This document shows, in pieces, positions 1-5,232 of a stretch of 5,232 nt of DNA. How positions within the stretch are numbered: position 1 is the first letter of the stretch; the number at the start of each line of letters is the position of its first letter. The notes beneath the pieces were generated by a model. The model did no database searches and was not told where the DNA came from. It was given only the letters and a program-made list of their open reading frames with translations. The stretch is from Actinomycetota bacterium. Its GTDB lineage: Bacteria > Actinomycetota > Actinomycetes > S36-B12. The stretch lies in the NCBI GenBank assembly GCA_009702725.1, contig WLHM01000114.1, positions 1 through 5,232 on the forward strand, in the 5' to 3' direction. The position numbers and the translations under genes were made by a program.

Positions 1-924
1 ATTGATGACGGAGAGTTGGTGCTCGCCGTGCTGCCCTTCTTTCATATCTACGGCATGCAGGTACTCCTGAATGAGTTTTTATCGCGCGGATCAACGATTG
101 TCACCGTTCCACGATTTGACCTTGAACAGTGCCTCGGCATAATTCAAGAGCACAAGATCACCCGATTGTTCGCCGTACCACCGATCGTGCTCGCCCTCGC
201 CAAGCACCCACTTGTTGATAAGTACGACCTCTCAAGCCTCAAGCAGGTGTTCTCCGGCGCCGCGCCACTTAGCGCTGAACTCGCCCAAGAGGCAGCCACG
301 CGGATCGACTGCGATGTAGTTCAGGGATTCGGGATGACAGAGTTGTCACCGGTCAGCCACGTCACCTGGCCCGGGCAGTTCAAGCCCGGCACCGTCGGTG
401 TCACCATCCCAAACACCAAGTGCCGCATAGTTGACCCCGAAACCGGCGAGGATCAAGATGTCGGTGGGGTTGGTGAACTTTGGGTGCAGGGCCCGCAGGT
501 CATGAAGGGTTATCTGAACAATGCCGAGGCCACCGCTTTGACCATCGACGCCGATGGTTGGCTGAAGACCGGCGATGTCGCCACGATCGACGCAGATGGG
601 CATGTCACGATCGTCGATCGCCTTAAGGAGTTAATAAAGTACAAGGGGTTCCAGGTGGCCCCGGCAGAACTAGAGGCCCTGCTACTGACAAACCCAAAGA
701 TCGCCGATGTTGCCGTAATCGGGGTGCAAAATGTTGAAGCCGGTGAGATCCCCCGCGCTTTCGTGGTGCTCAGGCCAGATCAAGAACTGACCGCCGCAGA
801 AGTCACCGCGTTTATGCACGACAAAGTAGCTACTTATAAAGTGATCCATGACGTGGTGTTCGTCGACGCGATCCCCAAGTCGGCATCCGGCAAGATTCTG
901 CGCAGATTACTGCGCGACTCCTAG
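1..924 (+). CDS. 4-coumarate--CoA ligase-like acyl-CoA synthetase (5'-truncated by window)
   Basis: ATP-dependent ligase of the ANL (AMP-binding) superfamily: it adenylates a carboxylic acid and transfers it to coenzyme A, in the cytoplasm. The frame is open from base 1, so the true start lies outside; 307 residues are visible against about 520 usual for the family, so roughly the first 200 residues, with the glycine/serine-rich ATP-binding P-loop, are missing. Visible family marks are LPFFHIYGMQ at the left end, FSGAAPLSAEL, GFGMTELSP (adenine-binding motif A5), LKTGDVATIDADGH with VDRLKELIKYKGFQVAP (A7/A8 and hinge), and the C-terminal KSASGKILRR, whose second lysine (codon 892-894) is the expected adenylation lysine. 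The C-terminus is intact. The sequence most resembles the actinobacterial 4CL-like group known to me, but substrate (aromatic versus aliphatic acid) cannot be read from this portion. It is followed at 13 nt by a small secreted protein gene, probably on the same transcript. Confidence 0.93.
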   Translation: MDDGELVLAVLPFFHIYGMQVLLNEFLSRGSTIVTVPRFDLEQCLGIIQEHKITRLFAVPPIVLALAKHPLVDKYDLSSLKQVFSGAAPLSAELAQEAATRIDCDVVQGFGMTELSPVSHVTWPGQFKPGTVGVTIPNTKCRIVDPETGEDQDVGGVGELWVQGPQVMKGYLNNAEATALTIDADGWLKTGDVATIDADGHVTIVDRLKELIKYKGFQVAPAELEALLLTNPKIADVAVIGVQNVEAGEIPRAFVVLRPDQELTAAEVTAFMHDKVATYKVIHDVVFVDAIPKSASGKILRRLLRDS

Positions 925-931
925 GGAAGGG
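924..931 (+). promoter_or_regulatory. Ribosome binding site for the small secreted protein
   Basis: GGGAAGGG lies six bases before the ATG at 938 and begins at the last base of the ligase stop codon. It decides the start of the next gene: the longer in-frame reading from 848 has no comparable site and would lie inside the ligase gene. The position also suggests the gene is translated from the ligase transcript. Confidence 0.7.
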
Positions 932-937
932 TTCCAA

Positions 938-1390
938 ATGAAATTGCGCAACCGCATGCATGCCGCAGCTTTAGCAGCTTGCCTGATGGGTGCAACCCTG
1001 CTCATCGCAGCCGCCCCGGGCGCCAACGCCGCCCCCGCGTCGCCACTGCTTGGCACCTGGACGGGCCCCGCCGATGCCTACTACGGAGGGTCGTTCACCC
1101 AGGGCACGGAAAAGCTCACCATCACCACCGCTCGAGGTAATGTCGCCAAAGGCACCTGGCAGTGGAAATCGACCGGTGGTAAGTGGTCTAAGCCCAAGCC
1201 CGTGCAATTAATTGTCATGAACTCGGCTGCCGGAGCAACCAGCATCGACATCCTCGGAGCTGACTCTGAAGGCACCTACGAAGGCGTATTGATCCCCGGA
1301 GTTAGCTTCGAAATTGGTTACATGGATCCGTCGCCTGATGGTGGTAAGAACACCTTGGTTTTACATTCACTGATGTCCAAATCAAAGTAA
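938..1390 (+). CDS. Small secreted protein of unknown function
   Basis: Predicted 150-residue exported protein; I do not recognise a family. Residues 1-31 form a typical Sec signal peptide: basic n-region (MKLRNR), hydrophobic alanine/leucine-rich core (about 9-26) and an AxA site (A29-N30-A31), giving a mature protein from A32 of about 119 residues. The mature part has no cysteine, starts with LLGTW, and is rich in Gly, Thr, Ser and alternating hydrophobics (for example LTITTARGNVAKGTWQW), which suggests an all-beta fold, possibly a small barrel; this is inference from composition. The LAAC at residues 12-15 resembles a lipobox but comes too early in the hydrophobic segment to be a convincing lipoprotein site. 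The start is set by the GGGAAGGG ribosome site. The gene sits between a CoA ligase and an aldo/keto reductase, overlapping the latter by one base (TAATG), so all three are likely co-transcribed. Confidence 0.85.
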   Translation: MKLRNRMHAAALAACLMGATLLIAAAPGANAAPASPLLGTWTGPADAYYGGSFTQGTEKLTITTARGNVAKGTWQWKSTGGKWSKPKPVQLIVMNSAAGATSIDILGADSEGTYEGVLIPGVSFEIGYMDPSPDGGKNTLVLHSLMSKSK

Positions 1391-2271
1391 TGGCAATTTC
1401 CCAAATCGCTGCCTCCGGCACCTTCACGCTCGGCGCCAACACGACCGACCCACTCACGGTCCGACGATTGGGTTTTGGCGCCATGCGCATCACCGGTGCG
1501 GGCATCTGGGGTGATCCGCCCGACCACGACGTCGCGATCAAAGTTTTACGCCGTGCCGTTGAACTAGGTGTCGACTTCATCGACACAGCTGACTCGTACG
1601 GCCCCTACGTGAGTGAGGATCTCATTCGCGAGGCGCTTTATCCATATAACGATGTGCTGATCGCCACCAAGGGTGCGTTGACCCGGCAGGGGCCAGATAA
1701 GTGGGAGCCGGTCGGTGCCCCCGCGTATCTGCGCCAATGTGTGCAGATGTCACTGCGCCGCCTCGGGGTTGAACGCATAGATCTTTGGCAATTGCACCGC
1801 ATTGATCCGAAGGTGCCAGCCGATGACCAATTCGGTGTGATGAAAGAGATGCAGGACGAAGGCCTGATCCGCCATATTGGGTTATCCGAAGTAAGTGTGG
1901 CTGAATTATTGAGCGCCCAAAAATTCTTCAATGTCGTTAGCGTCCAGAACTTGTATAACGCTAGCAACCGGGCCTCCGAAGAACTGCTAGCTCACTGCGC
2001 CGCTAACCAGATCGGTTTCATCCCGTGGTTTCCGCTCGGCAACCGTGAGTTAGTTGCAACTGATGGGCCACTGGCCGGTATCGCAACCCGCTTGGGTTGC
2101 ACCCCGGCGCAGGTTGCCCTTGCTTGGTTACTTCAGCACTCACCGGTAATGCTGCCCATACCTGGCACCGGCTCAATCGCCCACCTGGACGAGAACTGCG
2201 GCGGCGCCAACGTGCAACTTGATGAGTTAGCGATTAGTGAAATCAATGACTTAGGTAAAGACCTAGTTTGA
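1390..2271 (+). CDS. Aldo/keto reductase family oxidoreductase
   Basis: NAD(P)H-dependent cytoplasmic oxidoreductase of the aldo/keto reductase (TIM-barrel) superfamily, reducing aldehydes or ketones; substrate unknown. The 293-residue length is normal for the family. All four expected catalytic residues are visible: D65 and Y70 in FIDTADSYG, K94 in LIATKG and H136 in LWQLHRID. Further marks are RRLGFGAMRITG near the N-terminus, EGLIRHIGLSEVS at 157-169, and the cofactor-binding segment LPIPGTGSIAHLDEN at 255-269. It most resembles the YdbC-like bacterial group (RLGFGAM...GxWG...Y), from memory. The ATG shares its A with the last base of the preceding TAA, and no strong Shine-Dalgarno precedes it, so translation is probably coupled to the secreted-protein gene. 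Its end overlaps the minus-strand exonuclease end by 9 bp. A role with the upstream ligase, such as handling an aldehyde related to its acid, is possible but unsupported beyond proximity. Confidence 0.95.
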   Translation: MAISQIAASGTFTLGANTTDPLTVRRLGFGAMRITGAGIWGDPPDHDVAIKVLRRAVELGVDFIDTADSYGPYVSEDLIREALYPYNDVLIATKGALTRQGPDKWEPVGAPAYLRQCVQMSLRRLGVERIDLWQLHRIDPKVPADDQFGVMKEMQDEGLIRHIGLSEVSVAELLSAQKFFNVVSVQNLYNASNRASEELLAHCAANQIGFIPWFPLGNRELVATDGPLAGIATRLGCTPAQVALAWLLQHSPVMLPIPGTGSIAHLDENCGGANVQLDELAISEINDLGKDLV

Positions 2272-2919
2272 CTCTTGCCTAGCAAGCCATTTCTGGAAAT
2301 CGATTTCCTGCTCCTCGCGCCACTTATCAACCTGACCCGAAAGCTCCGCTGCGCTAACAGCAGTCAGTGCCGGGTAGGCGTCGACCTCAGCCAAGAAAAT
2401 CTGGCCGGCGGCGATGGCATCGGCTTGGGCTCCATGCCAGTCTTCGTCATTCAAAGTGATGCCGTAGCGCGCCGCGGTCGGTTGCAGGCGGCGCTGCGCC
2501 TTACCTTTCACATACTTATTGAACTGCCTATCGATCACATAAGCGCAGATCGCGAGCCCAGCAGGGAGTGGAGCCAGCCCAGCCCTGATCAAATTCGAAT
2601 CTGTTACGGGGATATCGAAATCAGATTTGAAACAAACAATCGGGGCCCCTGCTCCCAACAAAAAGAAGCGGATATCAGCCAGCGCCGACATTTGCTCGAT
2701 ACCTTCGGCCCGACTCATTTGCGTCGTAACACCATGAATAGCGCTGGCAGCCTCGGGGATTTCAACGTCGACGGCGATGAGCCACGATCGTGAATCAACT
2801 GGTACGCGATTGACGAAGTGAATTGCAGCGGCTGTCACGATGCGCGCTTCACCGACGTCTACGCCGGTGGTCTCGGTGTCATAGGCGATGAAACCTTGAT
2901 CGACCCAAGAATTTGGCAT
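2263..2919 (-). CDS. DnaQ-like DEDDh 3'-5' exonuclease
   Basis: Predicted 218-residue metal-dependent 3'-5' exonuclease of the DnaQ/RNase T (epsilon-like) superfamily. The complete DEDDh set is visible: D14 and E16 in AYDTETTGVDV, D102 in FKSDFDIPVTDSNL, and H162 with D167 in DWHGAQADAIAAG. The AIHGVT segment at 60-65 is also typical. The protein is a stand-alone exonuclease domain; a charged tail (about 190-218, KWREEQEIDFQKW) follows, with no helicase, BRCT or GIY-YIG domain. Similar short proteins in actinomycetes are usually annotated as DNA polymerase III epsilon-like exonuclease, but that does not prove a proofreading role; RNA or repair substrates are equally possible. The ATG at 2919 is preceded by a G-run (GGGGGG, four bases upstream), an imperfect ribosome site. 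It reads on the same strand as the small Cys-rich gene 54 nt upstream and may share its transcript. Its stop lies inside the last codons of the convergent aldo/keto reductase gene. Confidence 0.94.
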   Translation of the reverse strand: MPNSWVDQGFIAYDTETTGVDVGEARIVTAAAIHFVNRVPVDSRSWLIAVDVEIPEAASAIHGVTTQMSRAEGIEQMSALADIRFFLLGAGAPIVCFKSDFDIPVTDSNLIRAGLAPLPAGLAICAYVIDRQFNKYVKGKAQRRLQPTAARYGITLNDEDWHGAQADAIAAGQIFLAEVDAYPALTAVSAAELSGQVDKWREEQEIDFQKWLARQESN

Positions 2920-2973
2920 TCAGCCCCCCACGCCTAGGCAATCAAATATAGCCCGCTGCGTGCAAGTGGGTGG

Positions 2974-3153
2974 TCAGCCACCAAAGATGCGTGCGAAGAA
3001 TCCACTGCCCTTGGCCGCGGCCTTCTCGGCGTCGGTGCACTTGCAGCGCTCGTCCTTGGGGATACCAGCCATCACCTGCTGCTGGTGTTGGCCGCATCCG
3101 GCCCAAGTGGCCTTCTTGCAGGCACGGCAGGTGGTCTGGTGGCACATAATCAT
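2974..3153 (-). CDS. Small Cys/His-rich TWAGCG protein, putative zinc-binding
   Basis: 59-residue protein (MIMCHQTTCR... to ...FFARIFGG) with C4, H5, C9, C12, C20, H23, C37 and C39. The pattern MC..x4-C-x2-C, then TWAGCGQH, then V.AG(I/V)P and CxC, matches a tiny protein I recall as widespread in actinobacteria and also present in fungi and plants; its function is unknown to me. The cysteine pairs suggest a structural zinc site (inference). After the conserved part (to about residue 40) comes a lysine/alanine stretch and a hydrophobic FFARIFGG end. The start is uncertain: homologues usually begin directly with MC, which here would be the ATG at 3147; the ATG at 3153 is two codons earlier, and neither has a strong ribosome site. 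The frame is open as far as 3393, but that extension would cross the divergent promoter region and most of the opposite gene. The gene is 54 nt upstream of the exonuclease on the same strand. Confidence 0.85.
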   Translation of the reverse strand: MIMCHQTTCRACKKATWAGCGQHQQQVMAGIPKDERCKCTDAEKAAAKGSGFFARIFGG

Positions 3154-3220
3154 CCGTTTCGACAGGGGCTTTAAACCAGGAACACATAGCATTCCACTAG
3201 GGGTATAAGAAAAGCCAAAT

Positions 3221-3229
3221 TGGTATGAT
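3221..3229 (+). promoter_or_regulatory. Candidate extended -10 promoter for the CxCxxC peptide gene
   Basis: TGGTATGAT reads as an extended -10 element (TGn followed by TATGAT, five of six matches to TATAAT). No good -35 hexamer stands at the usual spacing, which extended -10 promoters tolerate. Transcription would begin near 3236, leaving a leader of about 54 nt before the ATG at 3290. The small inverted repeat CCAAATTGG (3215-3223) overlaps its left end and could be a binding site, though so short a repeat may be chance. It lies in the 136-bp divergent region (3154-3289); I found no convincing promoter for the leftward gene there. Confidence 0.4.
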
Positions 3230-3277
3230 TTCCAAAACTTCAGCCCCGACCCATGCAACCCCGTGGCGAGCACATTT

Positions 3278-3283
3278 AAGGAG
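3278..3283 (+). promoter_or_regulatory. Strong ribosome binding site of the CxCxxC peptide gene
   Basis: AAGGAG sits six bases before the ATG at 3290, close to an ideal Shine-Dalgarno sequence and the best in the window. It supports this ORF as a real, well-translated gene and fixes the start at 3290 rather than at the in-frame GTG at 3263. Confidence 0.8.
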
Positions 3284-3289
3284 ACCCAA

Positions 3290-3460
3290 ATGGCAAGTAT
3301 CGAAATATCTAAGCCAGCAAGCTCAACTCCGATTGAACGCCTAGCCCTCGGAGTGACTTCGGCCCGGCCGAGTGCTCTTGCTAACGGCGACACTTCAAAC
3401 CCACAATTTAACGTTGGTGCCTGTTATTGCCCCAACTGCTTTGAGGGTGATGAGGCCTAG
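3290..3460 (+). CDS. 56-aa peptide with C-terminal CxCxxC cluster, unknown (possible RiPP precursor)
   Basis: Not recognised. Encodes 56 residues: a cysteine-free N-terminal part (1-40) rich in Ser, Ala, Thr and Pro, with one amphipathic-looking stretch PIERLALGV (14-22), then a compact end GACYCPNCFEGDEA with cysteines at 45, 47 and 50 and an acidic tail. There is no signal peptide and no membrane segment. A leader-like region followed by a short Cys-rich core is how many ribosomally made, modified peptides are laid out, so a RiPP precursor is one reading; the alternative is a small metal-binding peptide, as CPxCF resembles a zinc or iron knuckle. No modifying enzyme or transporter lies in the window. 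Existence as a gene is supported by the AAGGAG ribosome site and a candidate extended -10 promoter. It is divergent from another small Cys-rich gene and upstream of a sulfatase gene, 133 nt away. Confidence 0.72.
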   Translation: MASIEISKPASSTPIERLALGVTSARPSALANGDTSNPQFNVGACYCPNCFEGDEA

Positions 3461-3489
3461 CCCATAGAGGCCACCGCTCCGAAGCAGAA

Positions 3490-3515
3490 CTAATTAGTGC
3501 ATCTAAGGTTTAGAT
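3490..3515. repeat. Pair of adjacent AT-rich palindromes, possible operator
   Basis: CTAATTAG (3490-3497) is a perfect 8-bp palindrome. Three bases later comes ATCTAA-GGT-TTAGAT (3501-3515), an inverted repeat with 6-bp arms and a 3-base centre. Both lie just upstream of the candidate sulfatase promoter, a place where a dimeric regulator could bind. The second could also form a weak RNA hairpin, but it is AT-rich and lacks a T-tract. The elements are short, so chance is not excluded. Confidence 0.35.
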
Positions 3516-3517
3516 CC

Positions 3518-3547
3518 TTGCTTATCGTGGAATGATCTGCCTAACAT
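3518..3547 (+). promoter_or_regulatory. Weak candidate promoter of the sulfatase gene
   Basis: TTGCTT (3518-3523) and TAACAT (3542-3547) resemble -35 and -10 hexamers with an 18-bp spacer (three and four of six consensus matches). This would give a leader of about 40 nt before the ATG at 3594. The match is modest and is called mainly because of its position. Confidence 0.28.
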
Positions 3548-3580
3548 GGGCAATAATTCAAAGCAACCAATAGCCTAAAA

Positions 3581-3585
3581 AGGGG
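3581..3585 (+). promoter_or_regulatory. Ribosome binding site of the sulfatase gene
   Basis: AGGGG, within an A-rich stretch, is eight bases before the ATG at 3594. With the in-frame TAA at 3576-3578 just upstream, it fixes this ATG as the first possible start. Confidence 0.65.
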
Positions 3586-3593
3586 CAAAACAC

Positions 3594-5232
3594 ATGAGCG
3601 ATCTCTCTGACGACCTGATGGACGACGACACACCCGAATTTCACGGCTTAAGTCGGCGCCAATTGCTCGCCAGTGCGGCTGCTTCGGCAGCCGGGATCGC
3701 GGCCCTAAGCAGTGCCTCACCGGCCGCCGCCCAAGATTACCCGCTCATGCCCTTCAAGAGCCGGGGCCGACTGACCAAGCGCCCCAACTTCTTGGTGATC
3801 ATGATCGACGAACAACGCCAGCCGGTGCCATTTGAGTCCCGCGCCCTAGGGGTGTGGCGGAAGCAGAACCTCAAGGGCCAGCAGGCGCTGATGGCAAATG
3901 GCACCGAGTTCATGAACCACCAAATTATGTCTTCGGCCTGCGCGCCCAGCCGCGCCTCGTTCTGGACGGGTCAGTACCCCTCACTGCACGGTGTTACTCA
4001 AACCACCGGCGCCGCCAAAAGTGCCCTTGAAGAAGACACCTACTGGCTGACCCCAAACACCGTGCCGACCATGGGCAATTACTTCCGCGCCGCCGGCTAC
4101 GAAACTTGGTACCGCGGCAAGTGGCACGTCAGCGACGCCGACCTTTACATTCCTGGCACCAACACTCCGATCCCCAGCTACCGTGCCAATGGTGCACCGG
4201 ATCTGCGCCTCGAAAAACTCTACGAAGAGGTGAACCGCCTCGATAGCTTCGGCTTCAATGGTTGGGTCGGGCCCGAGCCCCACGGCGCGAACCCATATGA
4301 CAGTGGATCATCAGCCCCTTACTTCGTCGGGCGCGATGCCACCTACGAGCGGCTCGGTGTTCAAACGATCAAGAAGTTGCAGCGCGGGCGCAAGCCGTGG
4401 CTCATGGTTACCTCATTCGTCAACCCCCACGACATTGTGCTCTGGGGGCGGTTGTCACTGTTGCTGAACAATATGTGGTTGCGCCAGCAAAATGAGCGGT
4501 CGAATGTGCCTCTCGAGTTGTTCCTCGACACTATGTGGTCACAACTCAAGGATGAAAACCTCATCACGAAGCCTCGCGCCCAAGCAAGTTACCGCGACAC
4601 CTACGCGAGTGCATTCCAGCCCAATGACAACACGCATCCTTACCACCAGTTCTACTACGCCCTGCAAGAGACAGTGGATAAGCATGTTGCCAAGATCCTG
4701 CAGACTTTGATGTCTAATCGCCAGTCTTACCGAGACACGATCGTCCTCTACGTCTCTGACCACGGCGATCTACTCGGTAGCCATGGCGGGCTCTACCAAA
4801 AGTGGCACAACGCTTACGACTCAGTACTTCGCGTGCCACTTGTTGTTCACAACCCAATCTTGTTCCCCAAGGCCGAGCAGACGCAGGTGCTAACCAGCCA
4901 TGCGGATGTCCTGCCGACAATGCTCGGCTTGGCCGGATTAAATGTTGATGCCGTTCAGCGCCGCCTAAAGCTCACCCATAACGAAGTTCACCCACTGGTG
5001 GGCCGCGATCTCTCGGGCTTCTTGCTCGGCGAGCGCAAGGCCGAAGCGGTAACCGGCCCGGTCTACTTCATGACCGACGACGAGCCGACCCGTGGCGACT
5101 ACCAACTCGATTCCTTCGGCCGCTATTACGAATCAGTCGTGCAGCCGAACCACATTGAAGCTGTTGTGGCGCAGTTGCCAACCGGAGCCGGCGGCTCAAT
5201 GCAGCAGTGGAAGTTTGCTCGCTACTTTGATA
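3594..5232 (+). CDS. Tat-exported sulfatase (alkaline phosphatase superfamily), 3'-truncated by window
   Basis: Predicted exported sulfatase hydrolysing a sulfate ester of unknown substrate; 546 complete codons are visible and the frame is still open at the edge. After an acidic N-terminus (DDLMDDDTPE), a twin-arginine signal occurs at 20-25 (SRRQLL), with an alanine-rich core and a likely cut after A44-A45-A46, so it is probably exported folded. Sulfatase hallmarks follow in order: RPNFLVIMIDEQR with metal ligand D72; SSACAPSR, where C116 of the CxPSR motif is the residue converted to formylglycine; YRGKWH with K176 and H178; SFVNPHD with H279; VSDHGD with metal ligands D389 and H390; and LYQKWHNAYDSVLRVPLV with K403. 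The second metal aspartate of the usual DD pair is E73. It resembles the bacterial MxDEQR sulfatase-like hydrolase group. It needs a formylglycine-generating enzyme, which is not in the window. An in-frame stop at 3576-3578 and a ribosome site support the start. A phosphonate hydrolase or other superfamily activity is less likely given CAPSR. Confidence 0.93.
   Translation, partial: MSDLSDDLMDDDTPEFHGLSRRQLLASAAASAAGIAALSSASPAAAQDYPLMPFKSRGRLTKRPNFLVIMIDEQRQPVPFESRALGVWRKQNLKGQQALMANGTEFMNHQIMSSACAPSRASFWTGQYPSLHGVTQTTGAAKSALEEDTYWLTPNTVPTMGNYFRAAGYETWYRGKWHVSDADLYIPGTNTPIPSYRANGAPDLRLEKLYEEVNRLDSFGFNGWVGPEPHGANPYDSGSSAPYFVGRDATYERLGVQTIKKLQRGRKPWLMVTSFVNPHDIVLWGRLSLLLNNMWLRQQNERSNVPLELFLDTMWSQLKDENLITKPRAQASYRDTYASAFQPNDNTHPYHQFYYALQETVDKHVAKILQTLMSNRQSYRDTIVLYVSDHGDLLGSHGGLYQKWHNAYDSVLRVPLVVHNPILFPKAEQTQVLTSHADVLPTMLGLAGLNVDAVQRRLKLTHNEVHPLVGRDLSGFLLGERKAEAVTGPVYFMTDDEPTRGDYQLDSFGRYYESVVQPNHIEAVVAQLPTGAGGSMQQWKFARYFD

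Larger units (their letters stand above)
3461..3593. other. Intergenic region between the CxCxxC peptide and sulfatase genes
   Basis: Noncoding 133 bp, visibly richer in A+T than the flanking genes. It holds two adjacent palindromes, a weak promoter candidate and the sulfatase ribosome site. I see no GC-rich hairpin followed by a T-run, so no intrinsic terminator for the peptide gene is evident, and read-through into the sulfatase is possible. Confidence 0.6.

Noticed and set aside
848..937. N-terminal extension of the secreted protein from an ATG at 848
   Set aside because: It lies inside the ligase gene, has no good ribosome site, and would bury a clear signal peptide behind 30 Cys/Arg-rich residues. 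The ATG at 938 has GGGAAGGG six bases upstream.
971..982. LAAC lipobox in the secreted protein
   Set aside because: The cysteine is at residue 15 with too short a hydrophobic stretch before it, and the hydrophobic core continues to a normal AxA site at residues 29-31.
1638..1967. Minus-strand open frame of 109 codons
   Set aside because: It lies opposite the aldo/keto reductase core and has a biased, motif-free composition, as expected for a shadow frame.
2275..2793. Plus-strand open frame of 172 codons
   Set aside because: It is antisense to the exonuclease, whose five catalytic residues and motifs are all intact. The plus-strand product shows no recognisable motif.
2969..2982. GGTGG-TCAG-CCACC hairpin at the end of the TWAGCG gene as an intrinsic terminator
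   Set aside because: The stem is only five base pairs and no T-run follows on the minus strand.
3154..3393. N-terminal extension (80 codons) of the minus-strand TWAGCG protein
   Set aside because: It crosses the divergent control region and most of the well-supported plus-strand peptide gene, and family members begin at the MC motif.
3422..3439. CYCPNC of the small peptide as a sulfatase-type formylglycine site linked to the neighbouring sulfatase
   Set aside because: Formylglycine formation requires C/S-x-P/A-x-R; here there is no arginine at the right place.
3981..4283. Minus-strand open frame of 100 codons
   Set aside because: It lies opposite the sulfatase between its CAPSR and NPHD motifs, where the plus-strand frame is continuous and conserved.

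Overview
The window is a piece of a bacterial chromosome, most likely from an actinobacterium of moderate to high GC content. The inference rests on three things. The ligase resembles actinobacterial 4-coumarate--CoA ligase-like proteins (recalled, not searched). The DEDDh exonuclease has the DTETTGVDV opening I associate with actinomycetes. There is a tiny Cys-rich protein carrying TWAGCG. A Tat-exported sulfatase and clear Shine-Dalgarno sites fit this. The exact taxon cannot be read from the window, and no mobile element, RNA gene, CRISPR array or phage gene was found.

Layout. Positions 1-2271 (+) hold a tightly packed three-gene run: the C-terminal part of an acyl-CoA synthetase/4CL-family ligase (5' end cut off by the window), a small secreted protein of unknown function 13 nt downstream, and an aldo/keto reductase whose ATG overlaps the preceding stop by one base. 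The close packing suggests one transcript. The reductase gene runs tail-to-tail into a minus-strand DnaQ-like 3'-5' exonuclease (2263-2919), with the two stop codons inside a 9-bp overlap. Upstream of the exonuclease on the same strand lies a 59-residue Cys/His-rich protein (2974-3153).

A divergent intergenic region (3154-3289) holds an extended -10 promoter candidate reading rightwards into a 56-codon gene (3290-3460). That gene has an excellent ribosome binding site and its product ends in a CxCxxC cluster. It is not recognised; a RiPP-type precursor or a metal-binding peptide are the two ideas worth testing. After 133 nt containing two AT-rich palindromes and a weak promoter candidate, a Tat-exported sulfatase begins at 3594 and runs off the right edge (546 complete codons visible).

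How the genes work together. The ligase and reductase could act on a shared carboxylic acid/aldehyde metabolism, but no pathway-specific gene is present, so this is only a possibility. The exonuclease and the Cys-rich protein look like housekeeping-type genes. The small CxCxxC gene and the sulfatase are adjacent and co-oriented but are separated by their own candidate promoter, so a functional link is unproven. Nothing here proves a new system; the most interesting item is the 56-aa Cys-cluster peptide.
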